In this document: positions 6,620 through 14,774 of the stretch, piece after piece
Position numbering within the stretch: position 1 is the stretch's first letter
How the letters are laid out: the number at the start of each line of letters is the position of its first letter
DNA from: Parvibaculum sp045863935
GTDB taxonomy: Bacteria; Pseudomonadota; Alphaproteobacteria; Parvibaculales; Parvibaculaceae
Assembly (NCBI RefSeq): GCF_045863935.1
Contig: NZ_BTVP01000056.1
Span: 1-15,115, forward strand
DNA length: 15,115 nucleotides
Direction of reading: 5' to 3'
Notes under the pieces: model-generated
What the model was told of the DNA's origin: nothing
The model's database searches: none
What the model saw: only the letters and a program-made list of their open reading frames with translations
Made by a program: the position numbers and the translations under genes

Positions 6620-7966
6620 ATGTTCGAAAAGGTCCTCATTGCAAACCGCGGCGAAATCGCGCTGCGTGTCCATCGCGCCTGCCGCGAAATGGGCATCAAG
6701 ACGGTTGCGGTCCATTCGACGGCGGATGCGGACGCGATGCATGTCCGCCTGGCGAATGAAAGCGTGTGCATCGGCCCGGCGCCCGCGAGCGAAAGCTACC
6801 TCAACATTCCGGCGATCATCTCGGCCTGCGAGATCACGGGCGCGGACGCGGTGCATCCCGGCTATGGCTTCCTGTCGGAGAATGCGAAGTTCGCCGACAT
6901 TCTGGCTGCCCATGGCATCACCTTCATCGGGCCGAGCGGCGACCATATCCGCCTGATGGGCGACAAGATCCAGGCGAAGGTCACGGCAAGGAAGCTCGGC
7001 ATCCCTTGCGTGCCGGGCTCCGACGGCGCGATCCGCACCGACGAGGAGGCCTACAAGGTCGCCGAGGAGACGGGCTATCCCGTGCTCGTGAAGGCGGCGG
7101 CGGGTGGCGGCGGACGCGGCATGAAGGTCGCGCGCTCGAAGGGCGAGCTCTCCTCCGCGCTGTCGACGGCGCGGGCGGAGGCCAAGGCCGCCTTCGGCGA
7201 CGACTCGCTCTACATGGAGAAATATCTCGGCCAGCCGCGCCATATCGAGGTGCAGGTGATCGCCGACGCGCACGGCAATGTGGCGCATCTGGGCGAGCGC
7301 GACTGCTCGCTGCAGCGGCGCCACCAGAAGGTGCTCGAGGAATGCCCCTCGCCCGCCCTCAACGCGCAGCAGCGCGATGAGATCGGCGGCATCGTTTCGC
7401 GCGCGATCAAGGGGCTCGGCTATCTCGGCGTCGGCACGGTCGAGTTCCTCTACGAGGACGGGCAGTTCTTCTTCATCGAGATGAACACGCGCCTGCAGGT
7501 GGAGCATCCGATCACCGAAGCCGTTACCGGCATCGACCTCGTGCGCGAACAGATCCGCATCGCCGCCGGGCTCGAGATGAGCTTCCGGCAGGAAGACGTC
7601 GAGTTCAGCGGTCACGCCATCGAGTGCCGCATCAACGCGGAAGACCCAAAGACCTTCGCGCCCTCGCCCGGAACCATCAAGGATTTCCATACGCCGGGCG
7701 GGCTTGGCGTGCGCGTCGACAGTGCGGTCTATTCGGGCTACCGGATTCCGCCCTATTACGACAGCCTGATCGGCAAGCTGGTGGTGAGTGGACGCAACCG
7801 CAACGAGTGCCTGATGCGGCTTCGCCGGACGCTGCACGAGTTCGTCATCGACGGCATCAAGACGACGATCCCGCTCTTCCAGGAACTGGTGAACGAGCCG
7901 GATTTCATCAACGGCGAGTACCATATCCACTGGCTCGAAGACTTCCTGAAAAAGCAGCAGGGCTGA
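6620..7966 (+). CDS. accC: biotin carboxylase subunit of acetyl-CoA carboxylase
   Basis: AccC uses ATP and bicarbonate to carboxylate biotin on AccB. The 448-residue length is standard. The N-terminal FEKVLIANRGEIALRVHRAC is diagnostic. The ATP-grasp glycine loop KAAAGGGGRGMK lies at about 158-169. The catalytic segment EMNTRLQVEHPITE at 287-300 gives E287, N289, R291, V294 and E295, the equivalents of E. coli E288, N290, R292, V295 and E296. The C-terminal lobe is complete. The ATG at 6620 follows AAGGAC near the accB stop. The carboxyltransferase subunits are not in this window. aat follows after 46 bases. Confidence 0.98.
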   Translation: MFEKVLIANRGEIALRVHRACREMGIKTVAVHSTADADAMHVRLANESVCIGPAPASESYLNIPAIISACEITGADAVHPGYGFLSENAKFADILAAHGITFIGPSGDHIRLMGDKIQAKVTARKLGIPCVPGSDGAIRTDEEAYKVAEETGYPVLVKAAAGGGGRGMKVARSKGELSSALSTARAEAKAAFGDDSLYMEKYLGQPRHIEVQVIADAHGNVAHLGERDCSLQRRHQKVLEECPSPALNAQQRDEIGGIVSRAIKGLGYLGVGTVEFLYEDGQFFFIEMNTRLQVEHPITEAVTGIDLVREQIRIAAGLEMSFRQEDVEFSGHAIECRINAEDPKTFAPSPGTIKDFHTPGGLGVRVDSAVYSGYRIPPYYDSLIGKLVVSGRNRNECLMRLRRTLHEFVIDGIKTTIPLFQELVNEPDFINGEYHIHWLEDFLKKQQG

Positions 7967-8012
7967 CCCGCGGCGGAACGGCGGCGAGGGTCAGGACGTT
8001 TGCGGTAACGAG

Positions 8013-8663
8013 ATGAGCGAGATTGACGCCGAGGTACTGCTCCGAGCCTATGCCTATGGCGTGTTTCCGATGGCGGAATCGCGCGACGATCCGCAGCTCT
8101 ACTGGATCGATCCGGAAGCGCGGGGCATCCTGCCTCTCGACAAATTTCATGTTCCCAAGAGGCTGAGGCGCACGATCCGCCAGCAGCCTTTCGAGGTCCG
8201 GGTCGATACGGCCTTTCGCGAAACGATGCTCGGCTGCGCGGAAGCGGCGCCGAACCGCGACGGCACATGGATCAACGACCGCATCGTCGGCCTTTATTGC
8301 GATCTTCATTCGGCCGGGCGCGCGCATTCGGTCGAGTGCTGGCAGGGAAGCCTGCTGATGGGCGGGCTCTACGGCGTTTCGCTGGGCGCGGCCTTTTTCG
8401 GCGAGAGCATGTTCAGCCGCGCGACCGATGCAAGCAAGGTGGCGCTCGTCTATCTGGTGGCACGGCTCATCCGGGGCGGCTACCGGCTGCTCGACACGCA
8501 GTTCGTGACGTCGCATCTCACGCAGTTCGGCGCGATCGAGATTTCGCGCGACCAGTATCGCGCGCGGCTCTTCCAGGCGACGGCAGAGGAAGCCGACTTC
8601 TATTCGCTGCCGCTCGACGCGTCGCCGGAGGAAATTTTGCAGTCCGTCACCCAGACATCGTAG
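8013..8663 (+). CDS. aat: leucyl/phenylalanyl-tRNA--protein transferase
   Basis: Aat adds leucine or phenylalanine from aminoacyl-tRNA to proteins with N-terminal Arg or Lys, marking them for ClpAP (bacterial N-end rule). The 216-residue product contains the family's hallmarks: AYGVFPMAES near the start, YWIDPEARGILPLD, GTWIND, HSVECW, LYGVSLGAAFFGESMFS, ASKVAL and LDTQFVTSHLTQFG. The ATG at 8013 gives the usual length. It probably shares the aroQ-accB-accC transcript. Its last 21 codons overlap the DUF2155 gene, which runs the opposite way. Confidence 0.96.
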   Translation: MSEIDAEVLLRAYAYGVFPMAESRDDPQLYWIDPEARGILPLDKFHVPKRLRRTIRQQPFEVRVDTAFRETMLGCAEAAPNRDGTWINDRIVGLYCDLHSAGRAHSVECWQGSLLMGGLYGVSLGAAFFGESMFSRATDASKVALVYLVARLIRGGYRLLDTQFVTSHLTQFGAIEISRDQYRARLFQATAEEADFYSLPLDASPEEILQSVTQTS

Positions 8664-9034
8664 ACGGGGTGCTCCAGCGCGTTGAGGCCGGGGCTTTCCG
8701 CAAACATCCAGCCCGAGAAGACCGGCGCCGGGTGGACTTCCGTCTGCGCGTCGGGATCGGCCGCGGTCGCGCCCCTGCGCTCCAACTGACGGATTTCGAC
8801 ATAGGCGGCGGTGCGCGGCGTTTCCTCGGGTGGGTTCTTGTCGCAGGTGCGGACCAGAACCTGCAGCGCGCCGAAGGTCGTGGGCTCGTTCACCTTCGCC
8901 TCGAAACTCGTGACGCGCGCCGTGATCTTGTCGAGACCGCTGAAAACGGCGACGGGATATGCACTGGCAAGCGCCGGGCTCGCGCCGGTCGCGAGAAAGG
9001 CGATGCCCACAGCCGAAGGAATGAGGAAACGCAT
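8600..9034 (-). CDS. DUF2155 exported protein
   Basis: The 144-residue product starts with a clear signal peptide (MRFLIPSAVGIAFLATGASPALASA) with an AxA-type cleavage site near residue 24, so a periplasmic location is likely. The mature part has VTSFEAKVNEPTTFGALQV, two conserved cysteines in VRTCDK and VTDCKI that could form a disulfide, and FSGWMFAESPGLNALEHPVYDVW, which I recognise as DUF2155. Its function is unknown. I prefer the ATG at 9034 over that at 9040 because GGAG lies seven bases before 9034 and nearly touches 9040. It follows mlaD by about 19 bases and overlaps aat tail-to-tail by 64 bases. Confidence 0.92.
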   Translation of the reverse strand: MRFLIPSAVGIAFLATGASPALASAYPVAVFSGLDKITARVTSFEAKVNEPTTFGALQVLVRTCDKNPPEETPRTAAYVEIRQLERRGATAADPDAQTEVHPAPVFSGWMFAESPGLNALEHPVYDVWVTDCKISSGDASSGSE

Positions 9035-9053
9035 CGGCATTCTCCGCGCGGGG

Positions 9054-9515
9054 CTACTTATCGCCCGTGCCGCTGTCCGTTGCCGAGAAGACGGCCTGCC
9101 CGATCAGGCTCATGAGATCGACCGAGCCCTGGGTGAACATGATCTCGCCGCCATCGGCAAGAATATCCTCGCTGCCGCCCGGCGTGACGGAAATGTAGCT
9201 GCCGCCGAGAAGACCTTCGCTGGTGATCTTGGCGCTGCTGTCGTCCGGCAGTTTCACGCTGGGTGCGATGTCGAGCGTCACGACGGCCTGATAGGTCTCG
9301 GGGTCGAGCGACTGGCGGACGACCGTGCCGATCTTGATGCCGGAGAGGCGTACATCGGCGCCGGTCGCGAGACCATCGACGGAGCTGAAGGCCGCGTTGA
9401 CGCGGTAGCCGGCAGCACTGCGCATGCCCGACGTCGTATAGCCGTAGAAGAGGAAGACGGCCGCGACGGCGACGACCAGAGTGCCGATCAGCGTTTCGAC
9501 GAGATTGCTTTGCAT
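9054..9515 (-). CDS. mlaD: MlaD, MCE-domain phospholipid transport protein
   Basis: MlaD is the periplasmic substrate-binding component, anchored in the inner membrane, of the Mla system that moves phospholipids between inner and outer membranes. The 153-residue product has one N-terminal membrane helix (about 8-25) and one MCE domain (about 38-116), with VDGLATGADVRLSGIKIG and the terminal LLGGSYISVTPGG. A short tail contains hydrophobic MSLIGQAVF, as in MlaD. The ATG at 9515 has GGGGA six bases upstream. The ATPase and permease partners (MlaF, MlaE) are not nearby. Placement between NDUFA12 and DUF2155 genes is known from other alphaproteobacteria, to my knowledge. Confidence 0.93.
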   Translation of the reverse strand: MQSNLVETLIGTLVVAVAAVFLFYGYTTSGMRSAAGYRVNAAFSSVDGLATGADVRLSGIKIGTVVRQSLDPETYQAVVTLDIAPSVKLPDDSSAKITSEGLLGGSYISVTPGGSEDILADGGEIMFTQGSVDLMSLIGQAVFSATDSGTGDK

Positions 9516-9559
9516 GGACGTCCCCGGATGACCCTGGATGAAGTGCTGCGCGGCGCCGA

Positions 9560-9958
9560 TTACTCGGGGCGCCAGGCCTTGTAGTCGCCAGTTGCCTGCG
9601 GCCGATGGCTACCCTTGTGAAGGCTGCCCGCCGGACGATAGGCCTGCGGCGTGCCCGTGAGGTTCGGCATGTGCGGTTTCTGCCATTCGCGGGGCTGGTA
9701 GCTTTCCGCGTTGGGCGGTGTGTCCACGGTGTGATGAAGCCAGCCATGCCACTCCGGCGGCACGCAGGAGGCCTCGACCAGGCCGTTATAGATCACCCAG
9801 CGGCGCTGATAGCCGCCGATCGCCGCGCCGTCCTTCGACTCATAGTACCGGTTGCCCTGCCCGTCCTCGCCAACGAGGCTGCCCTTGCGCCACGTATGGA
9901 AGCGGGTGCCCATGGTCTGGCCCTGCCACCAGATGAAGATTTCCGAAAACAAACCCAT
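9560..9958 (-). CDS. NDUFA12-family complex I-associated protein
   Basis: The 132-residue product is the bacterial homologue of mitochondrial complex I subunit NDUFA12, found in alphaproteobacteria as a supernumerary subunit or assembly factor of NADH:quinone oxidoreductase. Diagnostic segments are GNRYYESKDG (35-44), RRWVIYNGLVEASCVPPEWHGWLHH (52-76 region) and VDTPP (78-82), followed by a proline-rich tail ending in YKAWRPE. Length is typical. The nuo operon is not in the window. The Shine-Dalgarno is weak (GGGAT). It is probably the first gene of the minus-strand run with mlaD and DUF2155, since the response regulator upstream is separated by 132 bases. Confidence 0.94.
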   Translation of the reverse strand: MGLFSEIFIWWQGQTMGTRFHTWRKGSLVGEDGQGNRYYESKDGAAIGGYQRRWVIYNGLVEASCVPPEWHGWLHHTVDTPPNAESYQPREWQKPHMPNLTGTPQAYRPAGSLHKGSHRPQATGDYKAWRPE

Positions 9959-10090
9959 GGAGATATCCCGTTGAAAGCGAGCGGCGCGCAGTCATCATAA
10001 ACGCGAATCCGGCGCCGCGGGGGCCGAAAGCGGGCAGAATATGACATTGGGGAGAGGCCCGGTCCAGCTTTGAGGCGCGCCCCGGCGCGG

Positions 10091-10615
10091 CTATTCGAGG
10101 GCCCAGGTCGTTTGCCCGGCGATGCGCTTGCGGCGCAGCCCCTCACGCTCGTGGATCAGCATGGGCTGGCGGTAGATGCCGCCTGCCCGCTCGAACTTGC
10201 GGTCGTCGGAAAGAACCCACTGGATGCGGTGGAGGAGGCTTGCCGGCGTGACCGGTTTCACGAGGAGATGCGTGGCGCCGATCTCGAAAGCCTCCGACAG
10301 GAGGCCGCGGGAGGCATGGCCCGTCAGAACGATGATCGGCGTGAAACAGATCGGTTCGTTGCCCACGGCGCGGATGCGGGTGATGAAGTCGCGGCCGTTC
10401 ATCGGCTGCATTTCCCAGTCGGTGATGATGAGGTCGACGTCGTGGAGTTGCAGCTCGACCAGGCCGTCCGTGCCGTCGCGCGCCTGAAGAATGTCAGTGA
10501 TGCCGAATGTGTGAAGCATGGTCCGCAACAGCAGCCTCATGCTGCCATTGTCCTCGACCATCAGGATTTTCAGCGATTTCAGCTCCTTGCCGAACGCTGT
10601 ACTCACCTCGCCCAC
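10091..10615 (-). CDS. CheY-like single-domain response regulator
   Basis: The 174-residue product is a receiver domain without an output domain. Acidic pair E21-D22 (ILMVEDN), phosphoacceptor D66 (IITDWEMQPMNG), T98 (IIVLTGH) and K120 (LLVKPVTP) are all present, so phosphorylation is expected. About 40 residues follow the receiver, basic and ending RRKRIAGQTTWALE, with no recognised fold. I chose the GTG at 10615: GGAG lies seven bases upstream and a promoter-like pair sits just before it. An in-frame ATG at 10741 would add 42 residues without domain character. No histidine kinase is adjacent, so its partner is unknown. Confidence 0.88.
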   Translation of the reverse strand: MGEVSTAFGKELKSLKILMVEDNGSMRLLLRTMLHTFGITDILQARDGTDGLVELQLHDVDLIITDWEMQPMNGRDFITRIRAVGNEPICFTPIIVLTGHASRGLLSEAFEIGATHLLVKPVTPASLLHRIQWVLSDDRKFERAGGIYRQPMLIHEREGLRRKRIAGQTTWALE

Positions 10616-10658
10616 GCCGCTTCTCCACCTATTCTGGGTTTCGAGCCTTTGGTCATTG

Positions 10659-10687
10659 GTAACAGGGACGGGTTTCCGGACTGTTAA
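10659..10687 (-). promoter_or_regulatory. candidate promoter for the response regulator
   Basis: On the minus strand TTAACA (10682-10687; five of six to TTGACA) is followed after 17 bases by TGTTAC (10659-10664; three of six). The start would be near 10652, 37 bases before the GTG at 10615. This supports the short form of the protein. Confidence 0.35.
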
Positions 10688-10762
10688 CTTCTCGATTCGG
10701 GTGGCCACCCCACCCCATCTCGTATCAAGGATGCCTGTCACGCCTACATCTTGCGTCTTTGG

Positions 10763-10793
10763 CTTGACGCCCCCCGGCCATGGTCCCTAGGAT
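10763..10793 (+). promoter_or_regulatory. candidate promoter for nrdJ
   Basis: CTTGACG (10763-10769) and CTAGGAT (10787-10793) with an 18-base spacer resemble the alphaproteobacterial housekeeping pattern CTTGAC-N17/18-CTATAT. Transcription would begin near 10800, leaving a leader of about 210 bases. No NrdR boxes and no cobalamin riboswitch core are recognisable in this leader. Confidence 0.4.
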
Positions 10794-10911
10794 TTGGTTT
10801 CCCTCAGGGGAGAGGCACGAGAAACAGCGGGCATCTGACAGAGACAATCGCCTGGCGACGAAAACCTAATGAGGTCAAGCACTTAAAGCGAGACTCCAGA
10901 ACGGTTCGGCG

Positions 10912-10950
10912 CGACGGTGAAGTGCGCCCGGAAGCATATCCGGACCGTCG
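10912..10950 (+). ncRNA. nested inverted repeat in the nrdJ leader
   Basis: CGACGGT (10912-10918) pairs with ACCGTCG (10944-10950), and CCGGA (10928-10932) pairs with TCCGG (10939-10943). Together they make a 12-bp stem stacked without a gap on the 3' side, with a nine-base bulge on the 5' side and a six-base loop. It would lie in the untranslated leader ~60 bases before the start codon. Confidence 0.4.
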
Positions 10951-11012
10951 GCGAAGCTGCTTCTCACCTCCCCTCCCGAGGCACCAATTGCATACCGAAA
11001 GCCGGGGGCCAG

Positions 11013-14000
11013 ATGCGTATCCAGCGTTGCTTCACCGTCGAGGGCCAGTCGCCTTACGAGGGCATCGAGTTCAGGACGACGGCGAGCGAAATCCGCAATC
11101 CGGACGGCTCGGTCGTGTTCAACCTGCAGGACATCCAGGTGCCCGCAGAGTGGAGCCAGGTCGCCTGCGACGTGCTGGCCCAGAAGTATTTCCGCAAGGC
11201 GGGTGTTGCCTCCGTGCTGAAGGCGGTGCCGGAAGAGGGCGTGCCGGACTTCCTGTGGCGGCACGAGCCCGACCGGGACGCGCTTCAGGCGCTGCGCGCG
11301 GAAGACCGCTTCGGCCCCGAGCGCGACGCGCGGCAGGTTTTCGACCGGATGGCCGGCACCTGGACCTATTGGGGCTGGAAGGGCGGCTATTTCGACTCGG
11401 AAGCCGATGCCCGCGCCTTCTTCGACGAGCAGCGTTTCATGCTGGCGGCGCAGATCGCGGCGCCCAATTCCCCGCAATGGTTCAACACCGGGCTCCACTG
11501 GGCCTATGGCATCGACGGCCCCGCGCAGGGCCACTGGCGCACCGACCCGGCGACCGGCGAAACGGCGCGCACCTCGACGGCCTATGAATATCCGCAGCCC
11601 CATGCCTGCTTCATCCAGAGCGTGAACGACGATCTCGTCAACGAGAACGGCATCATGGATCTGTGGGTGCGCGAGGCGCGGCTCTTCAAATACGGCTCGG
11701 GCACCGGCTCGAACTTCTCGGACCTGCGCGGCGAAAACGAGTCGCTGTCGGGCGGCGGCAAATCCTCCGGCCTCATGAGTTTCCTCAAGATCGGCGACCG
11801 CGCGGCCGGCGCCATCAAGTCCGGCGGCACGACGCGGCGCGCCGCGAAAATGGTGATCGTCGACATCGACCATCCCGACATCGAGGCCTTCATCAACTGG
11901 AAGGTGACGGAAGAGCAGAAGGTGGCGGCGCTCGTCACCGGCTCGAAGATCAACCAGAAACACCTCAACGCCATCATGCGCGCCTGCGTGAACTGCGAGG
12001 GCGCGGACGGCGATTGCTTCGATCCGAAGAAGAACCCGGCACTGAAGCGCGAAGTGCTGGCGGCGCGCAAGGCGCATGTGCCGGAAAACTACGTCCAGCG
12101 CGTGATCCAGTTCGCGAAGCAGGGCTATACGGACATCGACTTCCGCGTCTACGACACGGACTGGGACTCGGAAGCCTATCTCACCGTGTCGGGCCAGAAC
12201 TCGAACAACACCGTGCGCGTGACGGACGATTTCCTGCGCGCGGTCGAACAGGACGAGGACTGGTCGCTCAGGAGCCGGCTGACAGGCGAGACGACGAAGC
12301 AGTTGCCCGCGCGCGAGCTCTGGGACCAGGTCGGCCATGCCGCATGGGCGAGTGCCGATCCCGGCATCCAGTACCACACGACGATCAACGATTGGCACAC
12401 CTGCCCGGCCTCGGGGCCGATCCGCGCCAGCAATCCGTGCTCGGAATACATGTTCCTCGACGACACGGCCTGCAATCTCGCCTCGCTCAACCTGCTGCAG
12501 TTCCGCGAGACGAATGGACGCTTCGACGTCGAGGCGTTCGAACATGCCGTCAAGCTCTGGACCATCGTGCTCGAAATCTCGGTGCTGATGGCGCAGTTCC
12601 CCAGCCGCGAGATCGCCGAGCGGAGCTATCGCTTCCGCACGCTCGGTCTCGGCTTCGCGAATATCGGCGGGCTGCTGATGTCCTGCGGCCTCGGCTATGA
12701 CTCGCGCGAGGCGCGCGCGCTCACCGGCGCGATCAGCGCCGTCATGACGGGCGTTTCCTATGCGACCTCGGCGCAGATGGCGAAGGAGCTCGGCGCCTTC
12801 CCCGGCTTTGAAGAAAATCGCGAGCACATGCTCCGCGTGATGCGCAACCATGCGCGCGCCGCGCACGGTCTCAATGGCGGCTATGAAGAGGTGAGCGTCT
12901 ATCCCGTGCCGCTCGACGCGGCCTCCTGCCCGCAGGCCGATCTCGTCGACCATGCCCGCGCTTCCTGGGACCTTGCCGTCGCGATGGGCGAGCGTTACGG
13001 CTATCGCAATGCGCAGTCGACCGTCATCGCGCCGACGGGCACCATCGGCCTCGTGATGGATTGCGACACGACGGGCATCGAACCCGATTTCGCGCTGGTG
13101 AAGTTCAAGAAGCTGGCCGGCGGCGGCTACTTCAAGATCATCAACCGCGCTGTGCCGCAGGCGCTGCGCACGCTCGGTTACGGCGAAGCCGCGATCGAGA
13201 CGATCGTGAACTATGCCGTCGGCCATGGCACGCTCGCCAACGCACCGGGCGTGAACCACGAACGGCTGATGGAGCGCGGCTTCACGCCGGAGAAGATCGC
13301 CGCCGTCGAAAAGGCGCTGGCGACCGCCTTCGACATCCGCTTCGCCTTCAACAAATGGCAGATCGGCGAAGAGTTCTGCACCGGCGCGCTCGGTCTTAAC
13401 GCCGATGCCATGGACGATCTCGATTTCGACATGCTGGCGGCGCTCGGCTTCACGAAGCAGGAAATCGAGGCGGCAAACCTCCATGTCTGCGGCGCGATGA
13501 CGCTGGAAGGCGCGCCGGGCCTCAAGGACGAGCACCTGCCCGTCTTCGACTGCGCGAACCCCTGCGGGCGCATCGGCAAGCGCTATCTCTCGGTCGAGAG
13601 CCATATCCGCATGATGGCGGCGGCACAGCCCTTTATCTCGGGCGCGATCTCCAAGACGATCAACATGCCCAACAGCGCGAGCGTCGAGCACTGCAAGGAG
13701 AGCTACATGCTGTCCTGGAAGCTCGGCCTCAAGGCGAATGCGCTCTACCGCGACGGCTCGAAGCTCTCGCAGCCGCTGAACTCGCAACTGCTCGACGACG
13801 ACATCAAGGAGGACGAGGACGAAAGCACGGTCGAAACGCTGATGGCGCAGCCCGCGCAGGAGCGCGCCCGCGTCGTTGCGCAGCGCGCGGCGATGGAGCT
13901 GGCCGAGCGCGTGGTCGCGTCGGAAAAGACGCGCGACCGCCTGCCCGACCGGCGCAAGGGCTACACGCAAAAGGCGCTTGTCGGCGGCCACAAGGTCTAT

Positions 14001-14765
14001 CTGCGCACCGGCGAATATGACGACGGCAAGATTGGCGAAATCTTCATCGACATGCACAAGGAAGGCGCGGCCTTCCGCTCGCTGATGAACAATTTCGCCA
14101 TCGCCGTGTCGCTCGGCCTGCAATATGGCGTGCCGCTGGAGGAATATGTGGAGGCCTTCACCTTCACGCGCTTCGAGCCGGCGGGCCTCGTGCAGGGCAA
14201 TGACCGGATCAAGAACGCAACCTCGATCCTCGACTATGTGTTCCGCGAACTTGCCGTCTCCTATCTCGACCGCTCCGATCTCGGCCATGTCGACCCGAAG
14301 GAGTTTGCCTTCGATGCGATGGGCGGCGGCGCCGACGAAGGCAAGGCGCCTGCCCTTCCTGCCTCCGCCGTGGTGAGCCCCGGCTACACGCGCAACGCGC
14401 AGATGGGCAATCTCTATCTCGTGCGCGGCGGCGCGGCGGCGGAAGCGCGCGCCGGCAAACAGGCGGGCAGCGCCGAAGCGGTCGCCGCGCCCGCGGTTCG
14501 CGAACAAACGGTGAAGGCGGAAGTGATGGCGGCCGGCGCGCTGATGCGCGCAGGTAACGCAGAGGCCGTGAGTGCCATTGCGGTCGGCGCCGTTTCGTCC
14601 GGGGGCGGATCGTCTTCGGGCGGCGCGGGCATGTCGCGCGTCGCCGAAGCGCGCATGAAGGGCTATGAAGGCGAAGCCTGCGGCGAATGCGGCAACTTCA
14701 CCATGGTGCGGAACGGCACCTGCCTGAAATGCGACACATGCGGCGGGACCAGCGGGTGTAGCTGA
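11013..14765 (+). CDS. nrdJ: class II adenosylcobalamin-dependent ribonucleotide reductase
   Basis: NrdJ reduces ribonucleotides to deoxyribonucleotides using a radical made from coenzyme B12, with or without oxygen. The 1250-residue product has C199 (PHACFIQS), N474, C476 and E478 (NPCSEYMF) and C487 (DDTACNLASLNL). The 11-residue gap between C476 and C487 is that of Thermotoga NrdJ C322/C333, which makes C476 the thiyl radical site and C199/C487 the redox pair. The phosphate-binding APTGTIG is at 673-679. A TSCPD domain lies at about 975-1090. An alanine/glycine-rich linker (about 1120-1215) leads to a cysteine-rich ribbon (C1223, C1226, C1237, C1240, C1243, C1249), probably reductant- or zinc-binding. 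The ATG at 11013 is where family similarity begins; an upstream in-frame GTG at 10917 overlaps a leader hairpin and is unlikely. Confidence 0.97.
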   Translation: MRIQRCFTVEGQSPYEGIEFRTTASEIRNPDGSVVFNLQDIQVPAEWSQVACDVLAQKYFRKAGVASVLKAVPEEGVPDFLWRHEPDRDALQALRAEDRFGPERDARQVFDRMAGTWTYWGWKGGYFDSEADARAFFDEQRFMLAAQIAAPNSPQWFNTGLHWAYGIDGPAQGHWRTDPATGETARTSTAYEYPQPHACFIQSVNDDLVNENGIMDLWVREARLFKYGSGTGSNFSDLRGENESLSGGGKSSGLMSFLKIGDRAAGAIKSGGTTRRAAKMVIVDIDHPDIEAFINWKVTEEQKVAALVTGSKINQKHLNAIMRACVNCEGADGDCFDPKKNPALKREVLAARKAHVPENYVQRVIQFAKQGYTDIDFRVYDTDWDSEAYLTVSGQNSNNTVRVTDDFLRAVEQDEDWSLRSRLTGETTKQLPARELWDQVGHAAWASADPGIQYHTTINDWHTCPASGPIRASNPCSEYMFLDDTACNLASLNLLQFRETNGRFDVEAFEHAVKLWTIVLEISVLMAQFPSREIAERSYRFRTLGLGFANIGGLLMSCGLGYDSREARALTGAISAVMTGVSYATSAQMAKELGAFPGFEENREHMLRVMRNHARAAHGLNGGYEEVSVYPVPLDAASCPQADLVDHARASWDLAVAMGERYGYRNAQSTVIAPTGTIGLVMDCDTTGIEPDFALVKFKKLAGGGYFKIINRAVPQALRTLGYGEAAIETIVNYAVGHGTLANAPGVNHERLMERGFTPEKIAAVEKALATAFDIRFAFNKWQIGEEFCTGALGLNADAMDDLDFDMLAALGFTKQEIEAANLHVCGAMTLEGAPGLKDEHLPVFDCANPCGRIGKRYLSVESHIRMMAAAQPFISGAISKTINMPNSASVEHCKESYMLSWKLGLKANALYRDGSKLSQPLNSQLLDDDIKEDEDESTVETLMAQPAQERARVVAQRAAMELAERVVASEKTRDRLPDRRKGYTQKALVGGHKVYLRTGEYDDGKIGEIFIDMHKEGAAFRSLMNNFAIAVSLGLQYGVPLEEYVEAFTFTRFEPAGLVQGNDRIKNATSILDYVFRELAVSYLDRSDLGHVDPKEFAFDAMGGGADEGKAPALPASAVVSPGYTRNAQMGNLYLVRGGAAAEARAGKQAGSAEAVAAPAVREQTVKAEVMAAGALMRAGNAEAVSAIAVGAVSSGGGSSSGGAGMSRVAEARMKGYEGEACGECGNFTMVRNGTCLKCDTCGGTSGCS

Positions 14766-14774
14766 GGAAATGCG

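Noticed and set aside
10075..10090. GC-rich hairpin just after the response regulator stop as a terminator
   Set aside because: The CGCGCC/GGCGCG stem is short, has a minimal loop and no T-run on the minus strand.
10742..11012. Cobalamin riboswitch upstream of nrdJ
   Set aside because: No B12-box-like core was found by eye in the leader; a covariance search would be needed to be certain.
10917..11012. N-terminal extension of NrdJ from a GTG at 10917
   Set aside because: The 32 extra residues have no family resemblance, and the start would lie within an inverted repeat; the ATG at 11013 begins the conserved sequence.
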